NCBI GenBank assembly: GCA_020048055.1
Contig: JAIFNA010000003.1
Span: 1-64,000, forward strand
Direction of reading: 5' to 3'
Length of the DNA stretch: 64,000 nucleotides
Source of the DNA: Arcobacter sp.
GTDB lineage: Bacteria; Campylobacterota; Campylobacteria; Campylobacterales; Arcobacteraceae
In this document: piece after piece, positions 37,460 through 47,353 of the stretch
Layout of the letters: every line of letters starts with the position of its first letter
Position numbering within the stretch: position 1 is the stretch's first letter
Program-made: the position numbers and the translations under genes
The notes under the pieces: model-generated
Told to the model about the DNA's origin: nothing
Seen by the model: the letters and a program-made list of their open reading frames with translations, nothing else
Databases searched by the model: none

Positions 37460-38910
37460 TTGAGGGTGATAATTATCATGCTTTGCAAGTGTTAAATTAT
37501 ACACACAAAGGGCAAATTGATGTTATATATATCGACCCTCCTTACAATACTGGGAATAAGGATTTTAAATATAACGATAGTTTTGTAGATAAGGAAGATG
37601 GATATAGACATAGTAAATGGCTAAATTTTATGAGTAAAAGATTAAAACTTGCACATAATCTTTTAAAAGATAGTGGAGTTATATTTATTAGTATTGATGA
37701 TAATGAAGTTGCACAACTAAAATTACTTTGTGATGATATATTTGGAGATAATAATACAGATCAATATATTTGGGATTTAAGAGATTTTGAAGAAAGCTCT
37801 TTTACAAAAACAGCTTCAAATACAGTTAGATTTGAGCATGAATATATTATTGCTTGTTATAAGAATATTAAAAAATTATATAGATATAAAGAATTTAGAT
37901 TTCAAAATAGAGAAGATTTTTCTAATATAGATAATGATATTAGAGGAGATTGGATGTCTGGAAATATTTCACGAAATGGTATAAAATCAACAACTGGTTC
38001 AAAATATTTTACTATAACAACACCAACTGGTGAGAAATATACAAGAAATTGGACAATTTCAGAAAGTGAATATATAGATTTGTTAAATGATAATAGAATT
38101 TATTTTAGTAAGAATGGAGATGGAGTACCAAGATTAAAGATTTTTAAAAATGAACATTCATCTTCAATTCAGAGTTCAATATTTAGCGGATTAAAAACTT
38201 CAATAACTGGAAAAAACCAAATTAAAGAACTATTTAATGGTGATACAATGTTTGATTTCCCAAAACCAACTACATTGATTAGAAGATTAGTTGAATTATC
38301 ATCTAAACCAAACTCAACAATCTTAGATTTTTTTGCAGGTTCAGGGACAACTGGACATGCTGTTTTAGAGTTAAATAAAGAAGATGGAGGAAATAGAAAA
38401 TTTATTCTTTGTACAAATAATGAAAATAGTATTTGTGAAGAAGTTACTTATCCTCGAATTTCAAAGGTTATAGTTGGATATAAAAATCCAAAAAACATTG
38501 ATGTAGATGGTTTGGGAGGAAACCTTGATTATTATAAAACAGACTTAATTCCTACAAATGGTATATCAAATATTACAGATACAACAAGAGAAGAATTAAC
38601 CAAAAAAGCTGGAAATATGATAGCTATCAAAGAAAATACACATTATATGTTAGAGCTTTGTGAACATTATCAAATTTTTATAAATGAAGCTACAAAAAAA
38701 CAAACAGCAATTTATTTTACAGAGGATTTAAGTTGTTTTGATGAATTGATAGAAAAAACAAAATCACATTCTACAAAACTTTATATTTTTTCATTTGGAA
38801 GAATTGATAAATCCTCATATAAATATTTAGGGAAAAATTACCAAATTGAAGATATTCCAGAGCCAATAATTGAAATTTATAAAGAGATAAACAAAGAGGG
38901 AAATTTATGA
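37456..38910 (+). CDS. mod: Type III DNA methyltransferase Mod, main body
   Basis: 484 codons opening with TTG in a TTGA overlap with the upstream fragment's stop, so re-initiation is possible. Beta-class amino-methyltransferase order: catalytic motif IV DPPYNTGNKDFKYNDSF near residue 27, and AdoMet-binding FAGSGTTGHAVLELN near residue 291. The middle (about 95-270) is the target-recognition region. It would methylate adenine in an asymmetric site. Res overlaps its end by 4 bp. Without the N-terminal 66 residues activity is uncertain. Confidence 0.9.
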   Translation: MIEGDNYHALQVLNYTHKGQIDVIYIDPPYNTGNKDFKYNDSFVDKEDGYRHSKWLNFMSKRLKLAHNLLKDSGVIFISIDDNEVAQLKLLCDDIFGDNNTDQYIWDLRDFEESSFTKTASNTVRFEHEYIIACYKNIKKLYRYKEFRFQNREDFSNIDNDIRGDWMSGNISRNGIKSTTGSKYFTITTPTGEKYTRNWTISESEYIDLLNDNRIYFSKNGDGVPRLKIFKNEHSSSIQSSIFSGLKTSITGKNQIKELFNGDTMFDFPKPTTLIRRLVELSSKPNSTILDFFAGSGTTGHAVLELNKEDGGNRKFILCTNNENSICEEVTYPRISKVIVGYKNPKNIDVDGLGGNLDYYKTDLIPTNGISNITDTTREELTKKAGNMIAIKENTHYMLELCEHYQIFINEATKKQTAIYFTEDLSCFDELIEKTKSHSTKLYIFSFGRIDKSSYKYLGKNYQIEDIPEPIIEIYKEINKEGNL

Positions 38911-41222
38911 TATTAGCCGATTTTCAGAAAAAAGCTGTGGATGATTTAAGTAAAACATTTTTTAATCTTTGGCAAACAAAAAATTATCAACTTCCTTTAG
39001 TTTTTAAAGCTCCAACAGGTGCTGGAAAAACTATTATGATGGCTGATTTTTTAAGAACATTAGATGGAAATTATCATTTTGATGATGATAAGGCTTATAT
39101 TTGGATTTCTTTTGGTGGAGATGAATCTTATTTACAATCAAAAGAGAAACTTTATAAATATTTTAACAATGGAACAGATATGACTTTGAGGGATAAAAAT
39201 GATTTATCTCTCAAAGAATTACCAAAAAACAATATCTTTTTTATTAATTGGTCAAAAATAAAAGCTGATAAAAAAGAAGGACGAGTCTTGCGAAAAGATT
39301 GTGAACTTACAAGTGGAGATTATGGAGTTTTTGATGAGTTTATCATTAACACAAAAAGCAAAAGAGATTTGATACTTATAATTGATGAAGCACACACAGA
39401 AACAAATACAACTTTAGCAAATGAAGTGATAGATTTGATAAATCCAAGAATTATTATAAAAGTAACAGCAACCCCTAAGAATTTACCAAATATTAGTGAT
39501 GTTACACACCATAAAGCAGGATTTATAGAGGTTTTGGAAGATGAAGTAATAGAAAGTGGTTTGATTAAAAAATCACTTATAATCCAAACAGAGGAAGAGA
39601 TAAAAGCTATAGCGAATCAAAATCTAAGTGAAGATGAGTTGATGATAGAATTAGCTATCAAAAAAAGAGATGAACTCAAGAAAATTTATGATGAAGAAAA
39701 TTTTGATATAAATCCACTTGTACTTATACAACTTCCAAGTGATATGAATGAAAAAGAAGAAGTTACAACAAATAAAAAACTTGTAGTGTTAAACTACCTA
39801 AAACAAAAAGGTGTTTTAGATAATGAAGTTGCTATTTGGTTATCAAATGAAAAGAAAAATCTTGATTTTATAACTTTAAATAATAATGAAGTGAATTTTA
39901 TGCTTTTTAAAGTAGCACCAGCAACTGGTTGGGATTGTCCAAGGGCTTCTATTTTGGTGATGTTTAGAGAGATAAAATCTCCATCATTTCACACTCAAAT
40001 TATAGGACGAGTTAAGCGAATGCCCCAAGCAAAACATTATGAAAATGAAGTTTTAAATAAAGCATATATCTATACAAATTACAATAAAAGCCATATTCGA
40101 GATATAAAAGAAGCAAATGAAAATAAATTACCGATATTTTTTACAAAATTAAAAGATGAAATTTCTCACATAACTCTGCAAAGTATTTATCACAATAGAG
40201 TTGATTTTAATACTTTAAGCCCTGAAACTATGTGGCAAAAATATATGCTAAATACTTTAGATAATTATAAAAGTGAAATTGAGAAAAAAATAGATTTTGA
40301 AGTTTTTAATATTTCAAATAAAATTGTTGTTGATGCCACTATTAGCAGTTTTGATGGTTTTATAGTACAACTTAAACAAAAAGCAAATGAGACAAATTTT
40401 GCTTTTAGTAGAAATGATATTGAAAAACTTTATAATCTTTTGTGTTTTGAAGAACTTGAAAAACAAGAAAATGATAGTGCAAAATATAATCCATCAAGGT
40501 CTTGGAGTGCTTTAAAAAAGGCGTTGAATGTTTGGTTTAGTAAAACTTTTAGAATAGATAGGGAAAAGTTTTATTTGATTATTGTAAATGATTTACTTAA
40601 AAATGATAGTTCTTTAAAAGTTGTTATAAATGAAGCTTTGGTTGGATTTAGAAAAGAGTATGAAATAAAACTCAAAGAAAAAGACGGTAAAGAATTAATG
40701 AATGTAACTATTCCACAAAATGAACTTAGTTTTACAGATGATTTTGAAGAGTTAAAAGTAACAAAGAATGTTTACGAAAGGTTTTTTAATCGTAAAAAAT
40801 ACAAAGGAAAAGAGAATGAAGAAAATTTTATTAAATTTTTAGAAACTCAAGAAAGAATTTTTTGGTGGCATAAACAAAATGATAGCGGTAAGGAAAATTT
40901 TGCCATTGAATATTTTGATTCACAAGAACAAAAAAAGAGACTTTTTTATCCTGATTTTTTGATTATGACAAATGAAAATAGACTTTTTATTGTAGATACA
41001 AAAAAAGGTGATACTGCAAAATCAATAGAAACAAAAGATAAAGCAGAAGCATTACAAAAATGGATAAAAGAGAATCAAAAAAATTATAATTTTGAAATAA
41101 TTGGTGGGATTGTAATATTTGAACATCCAAGTTGGAAAATAAATCAAAGCAAGATTTATATTCATAATGGAAATTTCGTAAAATTAGAGTTTCAACAACA
41201 CTTTCCATTACCTAATTATTAA
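38907..41222 (+). CDS. res: Type III restriction enzyme subunit Res
   Basis: 771 aa; many Res proteins are 850-1000 aa. SF2 helicase motifs: Walker A FKAPTGAGKT (~34-42), DEAH in LIIDEAHTET (~155), KVTATPKNL, and motif VI HTQIIGRVKRMPQA (~368). The C-terminal endonuclease motif is intact: YPDFLIMTNENRLFIVDTKKG, with PD and DxK, near residue 680-700 (PDF then VDTKK). It cuts only with Mod, so its activity depends on the mod frame. Ends 80 bp before tgt. Confidence 0.9.
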   Translation: MILADFQKKAVDDLSKTFFNLWQTKNYQLPLVFKAPTGAGKTIMMADFLRTLDGNYHFDDDKAYIWISFGGDESYLQSKEKLYKYFNNGTDMTLRDKNDLSLKELPKNNIFFINWSKIKADKKEGRVLRKDCELTSGDYGVFDEFIINTKSKRDLILIIDEAHTETNTTLANEVIDLINPRIIIKVTATPKNLPNISDVTHHKAGFIEVLEDEVIESGLIKKSLIIQTEEEIKAIANQNLSEDELMIELAIKKRDELKKIYDEENFDINPLVLIQLPSDMNEKEEVTTNKKLVVLNYLKQKGVLDNEVAIWLSNEKKNLDFITLNNNEVNFMLFKVAPATGWDCPRASILVMFREIKSPSFHTQIIGRVKRMPQAKHYENEVLNKAYIYTNYNKSHIRDIKEANENKLPIFFTKLKDEISHITLQSIYHNRVDFNTLSPETMWQKYMLNTLDNYKSEIEKKIDFEVFNISNKIVVDATISSFDGFIVQLKQKANETNFAFSRNDIEKLYNLLCFEELEKQENDSAKYNPSRSWSALKKALNVWFSKTFRIDREKFYLIIVNDLLKNDSSLKVVINEALVGFRKEYEIKLKEKDGKELMNVTIPQNELSFTDDFEELKVTKNVYERFFNRKKYKGKENEENFIKFLETQERIFWWHKQNDSGKENFAIEYFDSQEQKKRLFYPDFLIMTNENRLFIVDTKKGDTAKSIETKDKAEALQKWIKENQKNYNFEIIGGIVIFEHPSWKINQSKIYIHNGNFVKLEFQQHFPLPNY

Positions 41223-41285
41223 GATTTATACACATTCACTAGACAATAAGCCCTTTTTTAGTATCATATTACTCTTATAAAATGA

Positions 41286-42440
<1,155 letters not shown>

Positions 42441-42500
42441 ATCTTAATACGACTTTTAAGTTATACTTTAAGATAAGCAATAAAATTAAGGACAAAAATT

Positions 42501-42791
42501 ATGATAATAGATGATAAAACAATAGACAAACTAGCAAAACTCTCCTCTTTAGAGATTGACGAAGGAAATAGAGAACATTTAAGAAGCGACCTTATAGATA
42601 TTGTTAGCTTTGTAGAAAACCTAAATGAGATAGATGTAAGTGGAGTTGATGCCACTTTTACAACAATCAGCGGTGGGCAACCTATGAGGGACGATGTAGT
42701 ATCTAGTGACGCTGAACTTACAAAACATATCATAAATCACGCACCAAAAACAGCTGATAACTATTTTATCGTACCACAAATTATCGAGTAG
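42501..42791 (+). CDS. gatC: Asp-tRNA(Asn)/Glu-tRNA(Gln) amidotransferase subunit C
   Basis: 96 aa. Small subunit of GatCAB. Typical N-terminal DDKTIDKLAKLSSLEID and C-terminal PMRDDVVSSDAELTKHIINHAP with the family's VP-containing tail (YFIVPQIIE). gatA and gatB are not in the window. The ArsC-like gene follows by 3 bp. Confidence 0.93.
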   Translation: MIIDDKTIDKLAKLSSLEIDEGNREHLRSDLIDIVSFVENLNEIDVSGVDATFTTISGGQPMRDDVVSSDAELTKHIINHAPKTADNYFIVPQIIE

Positions 42792-42794
42792 ATT

Positions 42795-43139
42795 ATGAAA
42801 ATTTATGGTATCAAAACTTGCGGTAGCGTACAAAAAGCTATAAAATTTTGTGAGGCGAATGGAATTGATTTTGAATTTATAGACTTCAGAAAAACTCCGC
42901 TTGAAGATAACTTGATAGACTTTTTTGCTTCAAAAGTTGATATAAATCTCCTTTTCAATAACAAAGGGACAAAATATAAAACACTAGGATTAAAAGAACT
43001 AAACCTAGATAATGACGGAAAATTAGCGTGGCTCAAAAAAGACAATATGCTTCTAAAAAGACCGGTGATTAGCTATGGGGAAGATAAAATTCTGTGTGGT
43101 TTTAACGAAACAATTTATCAAAGTAGCCTAATAAAGTGA
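42795..43139 (+). CDS. ArsC/Spx-family protein (YffB-like)
   Basis: 114-aa thioredoxin-fold protein. N-terminal IYGIKTCGSVQKAIKFCE carries the single redox Cys of the ArsC/YffB type, and the C-terminal LKRPVISYGEDKILCGFNE matches the substrate-loop LKRPxI signature. YffB-like members bind glutathione and are usually not arsenate reductases. No ars genes are nearby, so arsenic detoxification is not implied. Confidence 0.85.
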   Translation: MKIYGIKTCGSVQKAIKFCEANGIDFEFIDFRKTPLEDNLIDFFASKVDINLLFNNKGTKYKTLGLKELNLDNDGKLAWLKKDNMLLKRPVISYGEDKILCGFNETIYQSSLIK

Positions 43140-43166
43140 TATATGCAAGAAATCCTAAGGATAAAC

Positions 43167-44423
43167 ATGACAAATATACTCATAGTTGAAGATAATATTT
43201 CAACAGCAGACCTTTTAAAATCAAGCATAAAAGATGAAATACAAAACGTCAATGTAATGATTGCAGGTACATACAAAGAAGCATTGAAATTTATTTTGGA
43301 TACTGAAGTAAAAATTGATTTTGCTATTTTAGACCTAGGATTACCAGATACTCAAGCGTGCGAAATTGTAAAATTATTTGTTTCTAAAAAAATAAGAAGT
43401 ATCATATATTCTGCTATTTTGGATAACAATATGGCATTTGATATGATTGATGACAATATAGTAGCCTACATTGAAAAAGGTGGAATTGTAAGCATAAGTA
43501 ATGTTATAAGAATTTTAAAAACTTCAATTTTAGCGATTGATAAGAATATACTTCTTGTAGATGATTCAAAAATTCAACTAAAAATTATCCAAAGCATAGT
43601 TGAAGACCTTGGTTTTAACACAAAAATTGCACACAATGGTAAAGAAGCTTTAGAAATAATGAAAGAGATAGGTCACACAATCTCTCTTGTTATAACAGAC
43701 TATAATATGCCAATTATGAATGGAGTCAGCCTCACTTTAGAACTGAGAAAAAAGTATCCGCATGATACGTTAGGAATTATTGTACTAAGTAGCAATGAAG
43801 AGGAAGATACATCTGCTAAATTTATTAAAATTGGAGCGAGTGACTTCATAAATAAGCCTTATCATCCGATTGAGATTAAAACAAAAATAACTTCTAATCT
43901 TATAAATCTTGAACTTTTTAGAGAAATGAAAGAGTTAGCAAATAAAGATTTTCTAACAAATTGTTACAACAGAAGATTTTTTTATGATAGTGGTGAAGCA
44001 ATATTTCAAAAAGCAAAACGTGAAGAAAAAAACCTAGTAATTGCAACCATTGATATAGATAATTTTAAGGCTATAAACGACACTTATGGACATGATGTTG
44101 GCGATGTTGCTATTAAAAATGCAGCAAAAATACTTCAAGAAAATTTAAGAAGTTCAGATATGGTGGCCAGATTTGGTGGTGAAGAATTTTGTATTATTTT
44201 AGAAAAAATTTCGCTTGAAGATACTAAATTATTATTTGAAAAAATCAGGGATATATTTGAAAAAAATACAATAGAAAAAAATGGATTAGAGATAAGATTT
44301 ACAACATCTATTGGAATATGTTATGGAATCTACAACAGCTTAGATGAAATGATTAAAATATCAGACAATAACCTTTATTATTGTAAAAAAAATGGAAGAA
44401 ATCAAATAGCCATAAACAAATAA
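43167..44423 (+). CDS. Two-receiver diguanylate cyclase (PleD-like)
   Basis: 418 aa from the ATG at 43167, which has AAGGA 5 nt upstream; an ATG at 43143 has none. REC1 (ILIVEDN, AILDLGLPD), REC2 (LLVDDSKIQLK, VITDYNMPIMNG, FINKPYHP), then GGDEF with TIDIDNFKAINDTYGHDVGD and GGEEF. An RSSD inhibitory site precedes GGEEF by five residues. All catalytic residues are intact. The second receiver keeps the phospho-Asp and Lys; the first keeps the Asp in AILD, and its Lys could be that in YIEKGG. Confidence 0.93.
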   Translation: MTNILIVEDNISTADLLKSSIKDEIQNVNVMIAGTYKEALKFILDTEVKIDFAILDLGLPDTQACEIVKLFVSKKIRSIIYSAILDNNMAFDMIDDNIVAYIEKGGIVSISNVIRILKTSILAIDKNILLVDDSKIQLKIIQSIVEDLGFNTKIAHNGKEALEIMKEIGHTISLVITDYNMPIMNGVSLTLELRKKYPHDTLGIIVLSSNEEEDTSAKFIKIGASDFINKPYHPIEIKTKITSNLINLELFREMKELANKDFLTNCYNRRFFYDSGEAIFQKAKREEKNLVIATIDIDNFKAINDTYGHDVGDVAIKNAAKILQENLRSSDMVARFGGEEFCIILEKISLEDTKLLFEKIRDIFEKNTIEKNGLEIRFTTSIGICYGIYNSLDEMIKISDNNLYYCKKNGRNQIAINK

Positions 44424-44469
44424 ATCTCATAGTTTTAAACCGAAATAATTTGTTAAATGAGGAAAATAG

Positions 44470-45063
44470 ATGACGATATCGAACAAAAAACAAGCCAAAA
44501 AAGAGCAAATTATTGGCTATGCACTTGAACTTTTTGCTTCAAAAGGATTTTATTCTACAACAATTCCTGATATTGCAAAAGCTATGAAGATGAGTGTTGG
44601 AAATATGTATAACTACTTCACCTCAAAAGATATTTTAGCAAAAGAGATAATTAGATTTATCTCTCACTATCTTGGTGGAAAACTAAAGAAAATAAACGAA
44701 CAAGATATTTCCACAAAAGAGAAAACTAAACAAATAGTAGAAGTTTATTTTAAAACAGCAATCAGTAATCCCCAAATGATAGATTATTTTTTAAGAGTTT
44801 ACTTATCTAACCGTGAAGTTTTTAGAGATGGCTGTGAGGGTATGATTTGCGTAAACGAATTTGTTACTGAAATTATGATCTATTTTGAAGATGGTGTAAG
44901 AGGAAATGAATTAAGAGATCAAGATTTTTTTAGCGCATTTGGTCTTTTTATGGGTTATCTTGGTGGAATGGTTTTTCTAAACGGTGAAAAAATATTACCA
45001 AAAGATTTAGAAGCCTATATTGATGATATCAGTTTTAACATCTACAAAGCACTAAGTATATAA
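44470..45063 (+). CDS. TetR-family transcriptional regulator
   Basis: 197 aa. N-terminal helix-turn-helix (YSTTIPDIAKAMKMSVGNMY, then NYFTSKDILAKEI). The C-terminal ligand domain is not specific to a known effector. The gene ends one base before the ATG of the cytosolic hydrogenase small subunit, so the two are almost certainly co-transcribed. It is a candidate autoregulator of the hydrogenase region. No binding site was identified. Confidence 0.92.
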   Translation: MTISNKKQAKKEQIIGYALELFASKGFYSTTIPDIAKAMKMSVGNMYNYFTSKDILAKEIIRFISHYLGGKLKKINEQDISTKEKTKQIVEVYFKTAISNPQMIDYFLRVYLSNREVFRDGCEGMICVNEFVTEIMIYFEDGVRGNELRDQDFFSAFGLFMGYLGGMVFLNGEKILPKDLEAYIDDISFNIYKALSI

Positions 45064-45939
45064 ATGGAAAAAACAAAAATCCTATGGCTTAGTGGGATTT
45101 CTTGCAATGGAAATACACACTCATTTTTAAACCACCCCGAATTAGAATATTTTTTGAAACATTTCCAATTTACATACCATCCAATCTTAGAATCAACTCA
45201 CACTTTAGTTGAGGTTACAAATACCGTCACACCTTGTGATATTTTAATCATCGAGGGGGCGCTCCAAAATGAGTTCAGAAGAGCAGATGTTTTGCTAAAC
45301 GAAATCATTTCAAAATATGGAAAAGCATCAAAAAAAATCATTACGGTTGGAACTTGTGCATGTTTTGGTGGTATTTTTAAAGAGAGTGGTGAAAATATCA
45401 CAGGGCTTCACTTTAAAGAGGAAAAAGAGCTAGAAAATTTTAAAAACTTTAAAAACAAAACCATCTCAATCTCTGGCTGCCCAATCCATCCACAAACACT
45501 TATCTCGACACTCTTTATGATTAAAAAAGAGATTGATATCAAGCTAGACAATCTTCTCCGTCCAAAAGAGTTTTTCTCACATACAGTTCATAATGGCTGT
45601 TTACGAAATGAGTACTTTGAATACAAAATCGACAACCACACATTTGGAAAAAAAGAGGGTTGTATGTTTTATGACAATGGTTGTCAAGCACCATTTACGA
45701 GCGGAAGTTGCAATAAAATTTTATGGAATGAAGTTAGTTCAAAGACAAGATCAGGCTCCCCTTGTTTTGGATGCACTGAGCCAACTTTCCCAAAAACAAA
45801 CCTTTTTGTAACCAAAAAAAATATGGGGATACCTCAATTTTTACCAAAAGGTGTAAGCAAAAGAGCTTATCTGACACTAGCTGGGGTTGCAAAAGCATTT
45901 AAAATTGACAGGCTAGAAAAAGGACTTTTTGATGAATAA
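45064..45939 (+). CDS. Cytosolic [NiFe] hydrogenase small subunit (group 2, HupS-like)
   Basis: 291 aa with no Tat signal, so cytosolic. The pattern closely follows cyanobacterial HupS: LWLSGISCNGNTHSFLN, VGTCACFGGI, SGCPIHPQTLIS, HNGCLRNEYF, KEGCMFYDNGCQAPFTSGSC and KTRSGSPCFGCTEPTFPKTN. These carry three Fe-S clusters. The proximal-cluster CxxC is CNGN, with Asn at one ligand as in HupS proteins. It overlaps the large subunit by 8 bp and follows a TetR gene. Possible roles are H2 sensing or H2 uptake into ferredoxin or NAD pools. Confidence 0.88.
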   Translation: MEKTKILWLSGISCNGNTHSFLNHPELEYFLKHFQFTYHPILESTHTLVEVTNTVTPCDILIIEGALQNEFRRADVLLNEIISKYGKASKKIITVGTCACFGGIFKESGENITGLHFKEEKELENFKNFKNKTISISGCPIHPQTLISTLFMIKKEIDIKLDNLLRPKEFFSHTVHNGCLRNEYFEYKIDNHTFGKKEGCMFYDNGCQAPFTSGSCNKILWNEVSSKTRSGSPCFGCTEPTFPKTNLFVTKKNMGIPQFLPKGVSKRAYLTLAGVAKAFKIDRLEKGLFDE

Positions 45940-47200
45940 AATGGTTAGGTTGATTGAAAAAATAGAGGGGGAAGCAAAGCTACATTTTACCCTTGATGAT
46001 GAAAAAATAGATTTTGTTGAGATAGAATTCTTATCAACAAGAAACATAGAAAATATTTTAAAAAATAAAAATGCACTTGATGCACTCATTATCAATCCTA
46101 GAGTTTGTGGAATTTGTGGACACGCTCACCTAATCGCTACTGTACAAGCCCTTGAAAATTGTTACGATAAGATAACAATCTCAAATAAAGCTAGGATTTT
46201 AAGGGAAATTACACTTAATTTTGAACTTATTCAAAACCATTTCAAATGGTTTTATCTAACAATCTTACCACTTTTTGGTTACCCACAATATGTTTTAAAA
46301 GCTTCAAAACCATCAGCTTTAATGGGAAAAGCAATAGCAGTATTTGGTGGACAATATCCACACAACAGCTATGCAATAGTTGGTGGTGTTGTGTGTGACC
46401 CTACAAATAGCGATTTATTCAAAGTTGAAGCTATTTTAGATGAAACAATTAAATTTTTTGAAGAATTTGTAGTTAATGCAAATAGTGGAGATTTTTTAGA
46501 GTGTGTCTCTGTTGATAAAATATTTTTACGAACTGGTGATTTGCCGATGATTTTAAATGAGATAAAAAACCAAAATTTACAATTTGCTGGGAAAAGTTAC
46601 GATAGGTTTATAGCATTTGGAGAAACTAGTTACTTTAAAAATGGTAAATCATCAAAAACAACACTAAGCAAAAATCTCAATATCCAATTAATAGAGGAGT
46701 TTTCAAATAAAAATTCCTATGCGAAAAATGTTAAATACAAAAATAAATACTATGAAGTTGGACCACTATCAAGGGCAATCATAAATAAAACACCACTTAT
46801 AAAAGATGCTCATAGAAAATATGGAGATAGCATCTTTAGTAGAGTTTTGGCTCGTGTTTGTGAGATTCCGCAACTACTTCACCACTCAAAAAAACTTCTC
46901 TCACTAATTGATTTAAGTGAGCCATCTTTTATAAAACCAAAAATTGAACTATCTAAAATAAGTGGCACAGGTTATGGTGCAGTTGAAGCTGCTAGAGGCT
47001 CACTTATTCACAAAGTTAAATTACAAAATGGAATAATTGAAAATTATGAGATTATCACACCAACTCAATGGAACTTATCAAATGGAACAAAAGAGGAGAT
47101 GGGAGTATCACAAAATGCTATGATTGGGGCTAAAGACAAAAAAACTGCAGAGATAATTTTTAAATCTTTTGATGTTTGCTCGGTTTGCACTACACACTAA
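45932..47200 (+). CDS. Cytosolic [NiFe] hydrogenase large subunit without C-terminal peptide
   Basis: 422 aa from the ATG at 45932, which has AAAGGA about 7 nt upstream. The N-terminal Ni ligand motif is RVCGICGHAH. The C-terminal motif is SFDVCSVCTTH, with Val for the usual Pro of DPCxxC, and the protein ends at that His. There is thus no peptide for an endoprotease to remove, a feature known for regulatory HupV/HoxC-type hydrogenases. At 422 aa it is shorter than uptake enzymes such as HydB (582 aa). Forms a heterodimer with the preceding small subunit. Confidence 0.88.
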   Translation: MNKMVRLIEKIEGEAKLHFTLDDEKIDFVEIEFLSTRNIENILKNKNALDALIINPRVCGICGHAHLIATVQALENCYDKITISNKARILREITLNFELIQNHFKWFYLTILPLFGYPQYVLKASKPSALMGKAIAVFGGQYPHNSYAIVGGVVCDPTNSDLFKVEAILDETIKFFEEFVVNANSGDFLECVSVDKIFLRTGDLPMILNEIKNQNLQFAGKSYDRFIAFGETSYFKNGKSSKTTLSKNLNIQLIEEFSNKNSYAKNVKYKNKYYEVGPLSRAIINKTPLIKDAHRKYGDSIFSRVLARVCEIPQLLHHSKKLLSLIDLSEPSFIKPKIELSKISGTGYGAVEAARGSLIHKVKLQNGIIENYEIITPTQWNLSNGTKEEMGVSQNAMIGAKDKKTAEIIFKSFDVCSVCTTH

Positions 47201-47353
47201 AAGGCAATAATAACTTTTGCTACTATTTTCAAAATAAGATTAATTTATATTTTAGAAGTATTTTTAAGATTTATATAAGGCAAATTCCTCTAAAATTTTT
47301 TTATGAATACATGTTCATTTTTATAAAATAATTTTCACTAAAAAGGAGTTGCT

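Noticed and set aside
42795-43139. Arsenate reductase assignment for the ArsC-like protein
   Set aside because: Single Cys in a YffB-like context and no ars genes nearby, so only the family level is supported.
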